Origin: Nelumbo lutea
Taxonomy: Eukaryota; Streptophyta; Magnoliopsida; Proteales; Nelumbonaceae
DNA: 64,000 bases
NCBI GenBank assembly: GCA_022828595.1
Contig: JAKGHH010000008.1
Coordinates: 10,397,228-10,461,227, forward strand
Direction: 5' to 3'
This document shows positions 45,301 to 56,979 of the stretch, in pieces. Position 1 is the stretch's first letter, and each line of letters starts with the position of its first letter. The position numbers were made by a program, and so were the translations under genes. A model generated the notes under the pieces. That model saw nothing but the letters and a program-made list of their open reading frames with translations, ran no database searches and was not told where the DNA came from.

Positions 45301-48300
45301 TATTCCTGAACACCAGAAAACTAGAGATGTTTCTCAAAACTCAAATTGACCAAAAATAGGAATCCAGAATTTACAAAATTTCCATTGGTGGAGAGGAACC
45401 TGGAGAAATTTGTTTTCTTTGCCTTTTATCCATCTCCTTGTCATAGTGTCATACCTCCATGGAGATGAAAAAGTAATTCCTGTCACCTCCTTGTCACCTC
45501 AGAGGTGACAACCTCACCTCTTTTGGTTCATGATCAAGTGCTCTCCTTACTATCAAGACAAAGTAAAAAGAAGAAAAAAAGAGTAAATCTAGATTTAACA
45601 TGAATAACTATTGACTTATTAATGTACATGCAAACAACCCTATAAATAAAAAGCCAAATGCCTAAGAACGCTCTGTGATCCAATGCTTTAATCAGCAACA
45701 AAGATGGGCCAAATAGTATTTTGAGAAACACATCCTTTTAGGGGCAAGGAGGTGACAGGATCGCTTATGTTGTACTTGTTGGACAATTTTATTCAGGTTT
45801 TGATTTATGGGTTGCTTATGATGTACTTGTTGGAGTAGCATAAATGTGTATCTTATCAAATTAGTGTCCTGCACGCAAAAAAGTGTAAAACTGAGTGATA
45901 GATGTTCTTACTTAGTCACAGAGCTATGGTCGTAAATACTCGAGGCATGTAGGTAAGGTTATGACAATTAAGGAGCTACATTAGGGTCTGTTCTTATACC
46001 TATGTTCTTTCACTCAAGAACCAGAAAACTAGAGATGTTTCTCAAAACTCAAATTGACCAAAAATAGGAATCCAGAATTTACAAAATTTCCATTGGTGGA
46101 GAGGAACCTGGAGAAATTTGTTTTCTTTGCCTTTTATCCATCTCCTTGTCATAGTGTCATACCTCCATGGAGATGAAAAAGTAATTCCTGTCACCTCCTT
46201 GTCACCTCAGAGGTGACAACCTCACCTCTTTTGGTTCATGATCAAGTGCTCTCCTTACTATCAAGACAAAGTAAAAAGAAGAAAAAAAGAGTAAATCTAG
46301 ATTTAACATGAATAACTATTGACTTATTAATGTACATGCAAACAACCCTATAAATAAAAAGCCAAATGCCTAAGAACGCTCTGTGATCCAATGCTTTAAT
46401 CAGCAACAAAGATGGGCCAAATAGTATTTTGAGAAACACATCCTTTTAGGGGCAAGGAGGTGACAGGATCGCTTATGTTGTACTTGTTGGACAATTTTAT
46501 TCAGGTTTTGATTTATGGGTTGCTTATGATGTACTTGTTGGAGTAGCATAAATGTGTATCTTATCAAATTAGTGTCCTGCACGCAAAAAAGTGTAAAACT
46601 GAGTGATAGATGTTCTTACTTAGTCACAGAGCTATGGTCGTAAATACTCGAGGCATGTAGGTAAGGTTATGACAATTAAGGAGCTACATTAGGGTCTGTT
46701 CTTATACCTATGTTCTTTCACTCAAGAATTTGGAGCTGTTGTCTTTTTGGATCCTTAGGAGGCTAAATGAGATGGTATGTCAATGGCATTTTTGAAGCTG
46801 GGGCCTAGTGACAGGATCCAGTGAAGATTCTTTTCTTTAACCATATGCTGGACCAAGGAAGTCTTGTATCTTTAAAAACATACCAAGTGATAGGATCCAT
46901 CAAAAAACATACTGAGTAAGAACTAGGCAATAGAAAAGGGGTAGGTGCCCTGTCAACATTGCCATCTGTTTTGAAATTCTTCAAGAAAGTAAAATTTTAT
47001 GATTATATATGTGGTTGGAAGGATCCGGTTGGGAATCCAACGTTACCTTTACGTTGTTCTTTGTAATGGAACAAACTTTTTTCCCACATTTATTTATTTG
47101 ATTTTTTAACTTACTGTCTGCTGCCCAGTGCCCATATTTCTGTGTATCTGTACACATCCTCTTATATCCTCACATTTTTTATGCATAATCCTTCAATATG
47201 GTTCTCGTTTCTCAAATAGGATACATCTTGTAGAGCACATATTAAATCAAATGGTTTCTCCTTGTTAATATTTCCCTCTTACTGTTGTTGCACTGGGATA
47301 GCTTCTACATAGGGGTGTCAATTGACTGGTTTTGGATTGGATCCAATCTGATCCAAACCTTATCAAGTCGGATTTGGATGATCCATTATAATTATTGGAT
47401 TGGGCCAATTCAAAATAAATTGGTCCATATTCTTATTGGTCTGAATTGGACCTAAACCAAATACCCAATAATCCGATCATGAAACCAAATCCTTGTCCAA
47501 TTTGAAACCTATCAAAACTGAAGTCGGCATAAAATCATTTTTACGGAAGCACTTTTACGAAAATGCTTTTACAAAAGCACATTTATAAAAGTAATTTTAT
47601 GAAAAGTACTTTTGCGAAGGCGCTTTCACAAAAATACTTTTACGACAGAACTTTTACAAAAGTATTTTTATGAAAGCACTTTTACAGAAATAGTTTTGTA
47701 AAATTACTTTTATGAAAGCACTTTTATAGAAGTACTTTTACATGAAAGCACTTTTATGAAATCACTTTTACAAAAGTACTTTTATGGAAGTACTTTTATA
47801 AAAGCACTTTTACGGAAGTATTTTTATGAAAGTACTTTTATAAAAGCACTTTTACAAAAACATTTTTACAAAAGCATTTTTATGAAATCACTTTTATAAA
47901 AGCACTTCTAAGAAAGTACCTTTACAAAGACATGTATACGAAAGTACTTTTATAAAAGCACTTATATGGAAGTACTTTTATAAAAGCACTTTTACAAAAT
48001 TGCTTTTTTGTATTTTTCAGATTTTCTTCATTTTAATATATTTTTGTAATTTTTTATATAGTTTTTGATATTTCATTCAGTTTGGATTGGATTCAATCCA
48101 GTCCATTTACATTTTAATGGATTGGATTGGATTTGGTTTGTATTGGATTTGGACTGGATTGGGTCCAGTCCATTTGTAAGTGGACTCACATTGGACTGGA
48201 TTGGGTTGGACCAAATCCAGTCCAATTGACACCTCTAATTCTACATTTAATTTTCATATTTTTTACCAATACTTATATTTTTTTTTTATAATTGAAAGAA

Positions 48301-51300
48301 CTTTATTAATTAGCAATGATAAATAGTACAATGTCCCCAAGGAGAGGCATGAGATGCAACCTCTCCAAGCTAGTTAAGTATAGCTTTCCAATATACTATA
48401 ACAAGTTACAATGTAGCACAAAAAAGATCCTCCCTGGAAACCCCCTGTTTGGCCAAAGAATCAGCCATAGTATTAGCTGACCTGCTTACCCATTTTACCT
48501 CAACTCCCATATTACTAGTTAACCACTTTACTTTTTTGATGAGGTTTTTGTAGCCCCAAATGGTAGCATCCGGGTTTAGAAGCCACCTTGTTACCACCTG
48601 AGAGTCCCCTTCAACTAGGAGATGCTCCACCCCAAGTTGGTTAGCGATCTGAATTCCTTGTACTGCAGCTAGTATTTCTGCCCTTGTAGAGTGCCCCACT
48701 CCCACCGGTCCTGAGAATAAGGAGATGATGTTGCTGTCCTTATTCCTCAGGACACCCCCTATACCTGAAGGCCCAAGGTTACCTTGGCTGCTTCCATCAA
48801 AATTTAAGTTGATGACACCTTTTGGACTGGGATCCCATTCTAACAAACTTCTATTATTCTTTGTAGAAGTATTAGCTATTACTAACCAATTCCTCAACAA
48901 GTCATCAAAAGAGAAATCAGCAAATATGTCCCAAGGTTTTCAGCTAATGTATTGCTTTTGTTAGGATACAATCCTTCACTTTATCTAAGCTTCTTTCCTT
49001 CTCTAAGAAGACTCTTGCATTCCTTTCCTTCCAGAGAGTCCATAAGGTGGCTCCAAAAATGAATAATTACATTCTTCATATAGAATACATACATTTTTTA
49101 GAATATAAAAACAAAAAATGAAGAAACAACTTCTGCAGACAATTACCTCTGTTTTTTTTGGTTGCTCTTGTTTAACCATTCTCTGCCTACTTCTTGATCA
49201 TAAATTCATAACTTGCTTCTCTGTCTAAATACCTTAAGGTATTCTTGAATGGGAAAACATTTCCATATGGTGGTGAACCATTTCATAGGGATGACAGTTT
49301 GTTCTTTTTGCTTTTCTTAGTGACATGGCTTACTGCCAAAAAAAAAAAAAAAACAAAACAAAACAAAAAAAGTCAATACTTTCTAGTTCTTTTAAATTAT
49401 CACTGTTTTGTAACTTTGTTCCAGTTGGAGGCACAGAAAACAAAGTTTACACTTTTAAAGAGGCAAAAAATATAACTGAGGTATTACACTCTGAAAAAAA
49501 ATCACCTATTTTAAGTTGAAATAAATGGGTTTTTTGGTTTATATTAGTCCTTACTTAAGAAGCTCTTATGCTAGAATGTAATATGCTAATTCTAAAGTTC
49601 TAATGATTGATCCTCTTCTGCACATCGTTGGAATTTCAGGCACTGTAATATTCACCTTTACATGCTACTTTTTTTTTTTTCCTGCTTCTACTTAGTTGAA
49701 TGATTTATGCTTGTCATTATATAAACTCATTCGCGCATTGTTTCTCAGACCTAGTTTAATAAAGGGGTAATAAATTAAACCACACGTGACTGTCAATTTG
49801 CAGGCTTTCTACAAAGTCATTCGAAGTTGGGCTTCGAAAAAGTTCATGACTGGATGGTGAGAATATACATACTTATCTTTGGATGCTTGTGCATGTGTTC
49901 TTTTTTCCCAGTTGTTGCCTTGTGTTCATATTGGCATGCATTGTTGCTTTAATTGTTGGTTGTGCTTTTTCCTAGATTTATTCATTTACTTTTCTTATGC
50001 CCACCTTTTCTTAGATCAAGGATCGAAATTTCGATATGATACACCCTGTATTGGGCGTATTGTATTGTATCTTTTGGGTTTCAACCCCTCTTTTTTAATA
50101 AAAAATATATAAAAAACTATATAAAAACCAGTTTTTGAAAAAAAAAAACTAAAAAAAATGCGCAAGGTTTTTTAGTACCAATACACCTCTTCCGATACAC
50201 AGAGGTGTATCAATACTATGAACCTTGTCTCAGATCCATTTATGTGAATCCATTAACTGAAACTGTAAAGTGTTGATGGAACTACCCTAGTTGGGAAAAG
50301 TCTTAGATGATTGATGGGATTAACTGGTGGCATTGGGGAACCTCTCTTCTTTTTTCAGAAGATGGCATTCCTTTTGCCTATCATCCCTTTTTGGGAAGGT
50401 TGAGCGGGGCCTGTAAGTTTATACGGTTCTAGGTGTTTCTTTATGGGCTATAAATAGTTTTAAGTTCTAGGTTCAAGAAATGAACATGGGTAGTCCGTAG
50501 TCAGTAGATGTCCTTTCTTTGGAAATATATGTTGGTAATTTCTGATTCCATGTTCTTCTTGTCAAAATTGAATGTTGTAGAGGCTTTTGGCTGAGAGCCT
50601 GAGAGAGGCATTGCTCTGTGTTTTAAAAATGTACAAGGTTTGTACCTTGAGGCACATGCCTGCAAGTATAACAGTTAAATTCTTTTCGAACTCCTCATTT
50701 TCTTATGATTCTAGTTCATGTGATCTATTCATGTATATACTTTTCCTATATAAAAATATGCTCCTTAAGCATGTTTCTACACATTATGCATCTAAAGGTC
50801 TTGTTTCTTCGTTCCATGTCCCACATTTTTAAACATTGATTGCTACCTTCAACATGCTTCTAGATGTTTCCTCTGGATTGATATAACGTTGACTAAGTTG
50901 TTAATTCTGCCACAACAGGATCATTGTAGGAGGGGAATGCCAAGTGGCAGTAGGTTCCTTTCAAGGGTGGATGACCCTTGGTCATCAAGATTCATGATTA
51001 GGAAGTTGGTGGTTTGGTGTCCAATCTGAATTTCTCGCTCTGGTGGATTCTAAGGCCAACAAACTATTTGGCCAGAAGTTTATCAAGAATGGGTGTGAGC
51101 AAAAAATGCCTTAGAATGTGGAATGCCAGGCCCAGGGATTAGTCTAAAATTTTAGTATTTTTAGTTCTGCTACCAGTCATGTCAACCGTTGGCTAATTCC
51201 ATACTTAATGTCTCTATCTGTCTGAAGTCTTATGGAGAGTAGAATTTTATTTCTGGTTTCTGATTAACAAAGTTTATTCTTGTCACTGTTGTTGGGAGAG

Positions 51301-53749
51301 TTATTTTTGTTTCCTTATAAATATAATACTTTACCTTTTTTAAAAAAAGTTAGTTCTTGTAATTATTGTCACTGATAAAAAAGGTTGTTAATGATGCAAG
51401 TAGAGAACTTTCAACATATTTTAGGAAGTTAGTAATTTATTTATCGTTTGGACTCTGTTGATTCCTGGGACTTCCTCCATAAATGTGCATGGTAAAATTG
51501 CTGAGATAAATGTAAAAATCTAATTGAGGAACAAAATATAAACCTTTTGTTGTGGTTGTTAATGTGAACTGTGAAGTATATATGAGTGTACTTTGTGATG
51601 TTTTTGAAATTTGTATGGCCCTTATTTCACTAAATAATGTGGTTGCCTGAGAAGATCCAACAAAAAAATTCACAATTTATTGATTTTATTCAATGGTTCC
51701 CATTAATGTTCTGTATTGATGTTGGTTTTTGATATGCAGTGTTATTCTATTTCCTATAGCAATCACATTCTATATCACGTGGTGGTTTATACATTTTGTG
51801 GATGGCTTCTTCTCTCCAATATATGCTCAACTTGGAATCAACATATTCGGTATGCATATGCTTTCCAATATTACCTATGTATTGTGTTTATTTTTTTATT
51901 TTTTTATTTTTTATTTTGTGGTGTAGGCAGGGAATTAAGAATATCCAAAGTTCCCTTTTCCTAGGTTGATAGGTTTACATTTGAGTTGCATCATTTTGAT
52001 AATTTAGAACAGGTGGAGATATCTAGCTAAAAGTCATCTGTACTACAATACTTTAGAACCTTAATATTATAATATGAAAGTTAACAATAATGTTATAAAA
52101 TTGTTGACTGCACTATACAGTGTTGAGTTTTTCTTGAGATTTTGTTGATTGTTCCCCAACCTCTCCTAGTAAACAATTTTGTTGTTATTCTTTTCTTTGA
52201 TTGTTGAATTGACTTGTTTAATGCAATTAGGTCTTGGGTTTGTAACTTCTATAACTTTCATATTCTTGGTTGGGGTTTTCATGTCATCTTGGTTGGGAGC
52301 ATCTGTTCTAAGCCTTGGAGAGTGGTTTATCAAACGGATGCCTTTTGTTCGACATATCTACAATGCATCCAAGCAAATCAGTGCTGCCATATCACCTGGT
52401 AATCATTTTAATTCTTTTTCCTGTCCACTTAAATTACTTTAGGCAGGCATTACTAAGGTGCTTTTATTTATTGATACAGATCAGAACACACAGGCCTTTA
52501 AGGAAGTAGCCATCATTAGACATCCACGTGTTGGAGAATATGCATTTGGGTTTATCACATCTGCTGTCGTTCTTCAAGTATGAACTTATTTCTTTTTCAT
52601 CTGTTTTGAGTATCTGCTTTTTCAAGTTCTAAATCATACCTTTTTATTTTTTGGTCATATTAAGGACGGAGCAAGTCATTTTCTACTGACTACAAATGAT
52701 CCCAGATTGGGTGTTATTAGTTTTCCTGCGTAGTAGTAGATTATTATAGAACCTGAAGTTCTACATCCTCCCTCTCTTATCCTGTGCATGTAGTTAATTA
52801 TGATTGCAGCTTTTTGATTTGCATTTGTATACTTGGTCTTTTAGACACTAATCTTGGAATGTGCAATATTTGCCCCTGTGAATCTATTCAATATGAATAA
52901 TAATCCATGATTTCTTTTTGAACTGCCATCATTAAATGGTAAATGACTGACTGCGAATAGTTGGGGTTAAAGTTGACTTGAGTATTGTTAAATGCCAAAA
53001 TTTTGATGATGTATATCCAGCATTATTCGGGAGAAGAGGAGCTGTGCTGTGTGTATGTCCCTACAAATCATCTTTATATCGGTGATATATTCCTCATCAA
53101 CTCCAAAGATGTCATTAGGCCAAACCTGTCTGTGCGTGAAGGAATTGGTAAGTATCACATGTTTTCTTGCTTGTTTCAGTGTACATGCATCAGGACTGGA
53201 GGATGTGAAGAAGTTCCCAACTTGTCTGTCATTCACATGGTTCACCTGGGAAACAGTTGAGCCACCAATCTTGTGATAACCATTTGATTTTAGTCTTTTT
53301 GGAATAAGTTGGTATATGATGGTAAAATCATGGGACCATTGCTTGGTGTAATGGTGAAATATTGGGCTGACAAGTGTGAGAACTCAGGTCGAGTCTGGGA
53401 ACAATCCAGTCCACCACTCCCCAAGACCCCAGATCAGAATTAATCTTTGATGTGATGACTTGCACCCTCTGTGTCCATGCGTATATATCTAGACCCAGAA
53501 GGATTGCTCCTTGTTTATACTCTCCATACCCATCTAGATTTTGTTGCTTTTGTTTACACTTTATGAATTATTTAAGTTTAGTTTGTGTTATAAGTTATAA
53601 AATGGGGTTTGTATCAGAACTTGATGTATTCCAAATGTGATATGAATGCAGAGATCGTTGTTTCTGGAGGCATGTCAATGCCTCAGATCCTGTCAACCGT
53701 GGATTCACGGATAATCCAGGTGGACAGAAGTAGATCAGTGCGCAGCTGA
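42356..53749 (+). CDS. LCV: LIKE-COV (DUF502) integral membrane protein, 264 aa, seven exons
   Basis: Exons: 42356-42496, 49804-49856, 51740-51849, 52231-52398, 52480-52577, 53021-53147 and 53652-53749. All introns are GT-AG and the phases join without a stop. The N-terminus MGDDKLSIAMASRDRELLIP is acidic and Ser-rich. Two membrane segments are visible: VILFPIAITFYITWWF (about residues 66-81) and LGFVTSITFIFLVGVFM (about 103-119). Conserved blocks follow: WLGASVLSLGEWFIKRMPFV, then RHIYNASKQISAAISPDQNT, AFKEVAIIRHPRVGEYAFGF, EEELCCVYVPTNHLYIGDIF and IVVSGGMSMPQI. These are diagnostic of the COV/LIKE-COV family; Arabidopsis COV1 affects vascular patterning and the family is associated with the Golgi. 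Intron 1 (7,307 bp) is unusually long and loaded with repeats; intron 2 is 1,883 bp. Nothing in the coding sequence looks damaged. Confidence 0.93.
43480..44787 (-). mobile_element. Solo LTR (1,308 bp) in LIKE-COV intron 1
   Basis: The element begins TGATGATGCACG and ends CTCGCCA, so both strands read TG...CA. It is flanked by a perfect 5-bp duplication GTAAC (43475-43479 and 44788-44792). On the - strand a TATA box (CCTATATAAAGG) lies at about 43693-43704, with roughly 200 bases to the 3' end, which fits the U3-R-U5 order of an LTR. No internal retrotransposon domain or second LTR is adjacent, so it is a solo LTR left by recombination. It contains a 37-bp minisatellite. Superfamily unknown. 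Confidence 0.82.
44118..44480. repeat. 37-bp minisatellite inside the solo LTR
   Basis: Units begin GTCAGGTCGGCGGAGGTAGG and end GAGTCTCC. At least eight are readable between 44118 and about 44445. A longer insert (CGACCTAGTCCT, then ATCGAGATCTTACRYC) occurs before the array (44088-44117) and inside it (near 44295-44330), giving a higher-order pattern. Confidence 0.85.
45312..46727 (+). repeat. Perfect-looking 708-bp direct tandem duplication in LIKE-COV intron 1
   Basis: Copy 1 is 45312-46019 and copy 2 is 46020-46727. They start ACCAGAAAACTAGAGATG and end TTCACTCAAGA(A) with no gap between. Every stretch compared by eye is identical, including two open frames that translate identically at a constant offset of 708. 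There is no coding or transposon similarity inside. Confidence 0.9.
47310..48237. mobile_element. hAT-like MITE, 928 bp, enlarged by an internal tandem array
   Basis: It starts TAGGGGTGTCAATTGACTGG and ends CAGTCCAATTGACACCTCTA. The flanks CTTCTACA (47302-47309) and ATTCTACA (48238-48245) agree at 7 of 8. The ends carry GGATTGGATCCAATC-type repeats like those of 33782-34189, but the middle is replaced by an array of ACTTTTAC repeats, doubling the usual size. Confidence 0.8.
47530..48005. repeat. Short palindromic tandem array (AAAGCACTTTTAYRAAAGTACTTTTA type)
   Basis: CACTTTTA and TACTTTTA alternate about every 12-14 bases, joined by CRAAAG or TAAAAG. AAAAGTACTTTT is its own reverse complement and AAAGCACTTT nearly so, so each unit can fold. 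The tract covers about 475 bp with more than 30 core copies. Confidence 0.8.
48277..49075 (-). mobile_element. 5'-truncated L1-type LINE in LIKE-COV intron 1
   Basis: On the - strand a zf-RVT/RNase H tail (LWTLWKERNARVFLEKERS near 49040-48990) leads into the RNase H frame at 48900-48406. A 3' UTR with an AATAAAG signal and an A-tail (48280-48290 as T-run on +) follows. Only the last ~800 bp of the element are present, the usual result of incomplete reverse transcription. It is inserted antisense to the host gene. Confidence 0.85.
48406..48900 (-). pseudogene. LINE C-terminal RNase H domain (RVT_3)
   Basis: KGVINLNFDGSSQGNLGPSG has the catalytic Asp (NFDGS) and is followed by GIGGVLRNKDSNII. 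AEILAAVQGIQIA has the catalytic Glu, LLVEGDSQVV the next Asp, and SANTMADSLAKQGV the last. All four acidic positions are kept, but the frame is cut at the 5' side by stops, so no full polyprotein exists. Confidence 0.85.
50017..50227. mobile_element. hAT-like MITE, 211 bp, in LIKE-COV intron 2
   Basis: It starts CAAGGATCGAAATTTCGATA and ends ATCAATACTATGAACCTTG. The flanks TCTTAGAT (50009-50016) and TCTCAGAT (50228-50235) agree at 7 of 8. The GATACACC...GGTGTATC motifs pair. Confidence 0.75.
53335..53455 (+). mobile_element. tRNA-derived SINE, copy 2, in LIKE-COV intron 6
   Basis: Box A (CTTGGTGTAATGG, 53342-53354) and box B (AGGTCGAGTCT, 53386-53396) are followed by CCAGTCCACCACTCCCCAAG, then ACCCCAGATC, as in copy 3 (CCAGTCCACCCCACCCAAG, then AACCCAGATA). 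The tail is shorter or diverged. Confidence 0.6.
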
Positions 53750-54520
53750 GAACAAAACAACAAAAGAAGTGATAGGAAAGAGTTGACAGATTTTTGAAGA
53801 TTCCAGTTTGAGGTGTGCTATCAGAAGTTGAGAACACGACCGACCACGTCATTTACATGTGTTAGACTGGAGGGTGAGGAGGGAATTTAGATGATGGATG
53901 AGTTGTTTGTTTGGCCTGGTTGGAATTGAATTCTGATAACATGTGTAACATTTCTTTTACGGGGGAGTTGGCGATGAATCCCATGTACATTGTAGATGAA
54001 GTTTGATTGATAAAATACATGTTGCTGCTGTGGATAATTAGGCTTTTGGACACTTTTTTGTATTTATTTATCATTGGTGGTGTATGCTCCTCATCATTCT
54101 CACATCTCCTTCTTCTTCCATCTTTGATTTTCTGTATCATTTGGATTGTTGTCTCTATTTGTTCGTTCTTGTTACGCATTCATTCATGCATCGGCACTTG
54201 TATTACTGAAACACAAATCCACGCAGCAGTAGCACTGCACACGACCTTCATGTTTGTATCTCCTGCTGCTTTCACAATTTCAATGTCCCATGTGTTACGA
54301 TTTTTTTTGTCAGCAGCATTATTATTATAATTAAATATGAAGAGGCAATATGTTATAGGGGCGAGGCATGGCAGGAGATGATGGGACCAAGTATCAGTCG
54401 GTGTCGGTCGATTTGACGTTTTTGACGTTTTGAGCCAGAAAAGAATCACTTTCTTTCTCGGCATTAGGCGGGACCCATTTGTTTTTGTTTTGTATTAACC
54501 AATCCTTTATTCAATAATTT
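53750..54520. other. 3' UTR of LIKE-COV and intergenic DNA
   Basis: It follows the TGA at 53747-53749. No additional gene seen. The coding-like frames here are chance and on both strands. Confidence 0.45.
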
Positions 54521-54524
54521 TAGA

Positions 54525-54713
54525 GTCCGTTTGGTTCACAATTGACGTCAAAATCAAAATCCAATCACGAATAGTCTATTCCGCCCAACATGTTTGGTTC
54601 AGACTGGGAATCGGAATCGGAATCAGCTAGAAACTTAGACTCAATTCTCATTCTAAGGCGGACGGGGAGGAATTCCTGGGATTGGGATTTTGATTCCAGC
54701 CAACCAAACGGTT
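54525..54713. mobile_element. PIF/Harbinger-like MITE, about 190 bp
   Basis: GTCCGTTTGGTTCACAATTG and GATTCCAGCCAACCAAACGG are inverted. The inner CAAAATCAAAATCC and GGGATTTTGATT also pair. The target duplication is not clear. Confidence 0.5.
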
Positions 54714-54719
54714 GAAATT

Positions 54720-55730
54720 TGAAATTTAGACTCTCAGCTGGCGTGTGGAACCCACACTTATTTGCTGACGTGCCATATCGTGATTGGCAGCACTAAACAT
54801 AATCCCTAGCCCTCTCGATTCTCCTATCTTCTCTCTCTCTCACAGTCACTCTCGTCTCTCGTCTTGTGTATTGTGACTTAATTCTTAAAAGTTAAAAATT
54901 CTTCTTTTCCTTTTCCTCGTGTGTATCCGTACTTCTCCATTCTTTCTTTCTTCTATTTTTTAAATTTAATTAATTAATTTATTTATAATTACATGGACTT
55001 ATTGCAAATAACAATAAGTCCATTCCGTTCTTTCAATTTTCAACGTGCAGATCCTTACTGTTTACCAAAAAAAAATTAAAAAATGCAAATTATTGCAAAT
55101 AACAATCTTGAAGAGGGCCCCCCAATCGTAGTTGTTACTTGTTAGGTTAGGTCAGAAATTTTAGAAATCCGACAAATCTGCCTTCCATTCCATCCATTTC
55201 TTTAACAGAAGAAACAACTTCTGAACACTCTACTGCACACACTACATTCCTATTGTTTATCCCCCCAGGCCCAGCCCACAGAGAGAAAATATTACCGCAT
55301 TTGGATTTTGAGCTCCCTTCTCAGTCGCCACGTGGGCACTGTGGGCATCTCCAACTCTACACGTTGCATCCCTAGGTGTTTTTTCGTTTTACTCCTCCAA
55401 CTAACCGCCATCAATGGGCCAGTGATTCATTACTCGTATTTCATTGGCCCATTATAGACAATATAATCAATGGGCCCCGCCGATCATCGATTTTATTCTA
55501 CTCTTGCCGGTCCAATTTTTATTCCCTTTTTTAAATTTACCTTCTGATCAGAACCACTATGGCTGTGATTGATCCGACGGTTGAGAAAGATCGGCTGGTG
55601 CTCGAGAGTGGGGTAATAATTTTGGCGGGGAACACGTGTCTGCTTGTCACGACCGCTGCCTGTAGCTTTGATCCAACAGGCAACGGGGAGTTAATAGACA
55701 ACAAAACGTGTTAATGATTAATGAATCCGA
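54720..55730. other. Intergenic DNA, no gene
   Basis: AT-rich with a local repeat of TTGCAAATAACAAT (near 54990 and 55090). No coding similarity is recognised. Confidence 0.4.
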
Positions 55731-55735
55731 GACCG

Positions 55736-55912
55736 AATCAGCCCCCACAAGACTGCCTCCTTCAACGCTCCCACACCACATCCCCACTGTGTATTCAGAA
55801 CATCTCCCGAAAATGATATCATCATTTTTAGTTATCATCGTGAGATATTCTCAATACATGATGGGGATATGGTATGGGACGTTGTTTGGGGCATTCTTGT
55901 GAGGGGCTGATT
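55736..55912. mobile_element. Foldback element, best-preserved copy of the GTATTGGGAACATC family
   Basis: The left arm from 55736 (AATCAGCCCCCACAAGACTG) pairs over about 85 bases with the right arm ending at 55912 (CATTCTTGTGAGGGGCTGATT). The core on the left is CACTGTGTATTCAGAACATC and on the right GATATTCTCAATACATGATG. The hinge ATGATATCATCATT is itself palindromic. No convincing direct target duplication was found. Confidence 0.8.
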
Positions 55913-56466
55913 AGGAGGATTAGGTAAGGATAAAGTAGAGTAGAGTAGAGTACGCGCGCAAGCATTGGCTGCCGACACTTGTTTCGGAAAAATCGGAATA
56001 ACTGATTAGCTTATGTCTCAGGCTCGGGCTCGAGCCTGATACCGAACCTACGCTTGTTGCTTTCTATACATATCACCTTCGTCCAGCTGCCTTTACTCTG
56101 TTCTGAAGATACGAAACCCACTCCCTCCGTTTCCATCACCATGCATACTAGAGAGAGAAAGACAAGACAGCAGTCAGAGTGGTTCAGATCTGAACAACAT
56201 CTAGAAATTCCAACTCGGGGCAGAATTCATTGAAACACTTCTGGTGAAGGTTTCGAGAACCGATTCGAGGTTTCGAGCTTATCTTTTTTCTCGGTTTCAG
56301 TGGTTTACAGAGACACTCTAATTGTTTGCCGTACCTCCGTATCCGTGTTTTGAGTGAAGTCTACTGGAAACTTAATTGTTTCAGTCGTATTTTGAGTGCC
56401 TTCTTGTTGGCGGAATTGCCGTGCCGAGCCGAGCCTTGTGGAGACATTCTTCTCTTCTCTTTCCAG

Positions 56467-56866
56467 GTGAGAAATTAAGAAAACTTGAGTTGAAGCCCAA
56501 AAAAAATCTCGTTTTTTAGCTTTCTGTTTGTGAATTATGAGATTTAGGTTAGGACTCTGAAAATAAATAGTCGAGTATTTCTTGGTAGCTTGCAGAGTGT
56601 GGACGCTTTAGTTCTCTTTCTACGACTTGGATTTGGCTTTGACAAATAGTCGAGTAATTGTCTCATTTTTATTTTTCTTGTTGGTTTCTTTTCTCCCATA
56701 CACGGTTTCAGTCTGTCGAAGCTCACTTTCGGTTGATTTATGCGATCCTCTGTTTTATCATTTCTGAACACTCCAACAGACGGAAATTCTTTCTTTCTCA
56801 TAGAGGATTTTCTTCTCCTTTTAGATTTGTGGAATAATCATCAATTTGCCTTTTATTGTGAAGCAG
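56467..56866 (+). other. Probable intron in the 5' leader of the LEA_2 gene
   Basis: CTCTTTCCAG is followed by a GTGAGAAA donor near 56467. Acceptor candidates are GTGAAGCAG ending at about 56866 and CTACCTGCAG at about 56888. The start codon at 56980 lies in the next exon. The exact acceptor cannot be decided by eye. Confidence 0.5.
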
Positions 56867-56979
56867 ACAACAGAGGAGCTACCTGCAGGTGTTATTCTTG
56901 CATCGATGAGTTGAGCAATTCAACAATTCGAAATTAAATCTGAGTCATTTTTGTCGAATTCAACAATAAATCTTCAAAG

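Noticed and set aside
45534..45731. Two identical 65-codon frames (also at 46242-46439) suggesting a duplicated gene
   Set aside because: They are identical only because the whole 708-bp intronic segment is duplicated; the peptide is unremarkable.
47530..48005. Regular spacing that could suggest a CRISPR-like array
   Set aside because: No unique spacers, units only 12-14 bp and self-complementary, in a plant nuclear intron inside a MITE.
53862..54464. Overlapping open frames on both strands after the LIKE-COV stop
   Set aside because: They overlap one another antisense, show no similarity, and sit in the expected 3' UTR.
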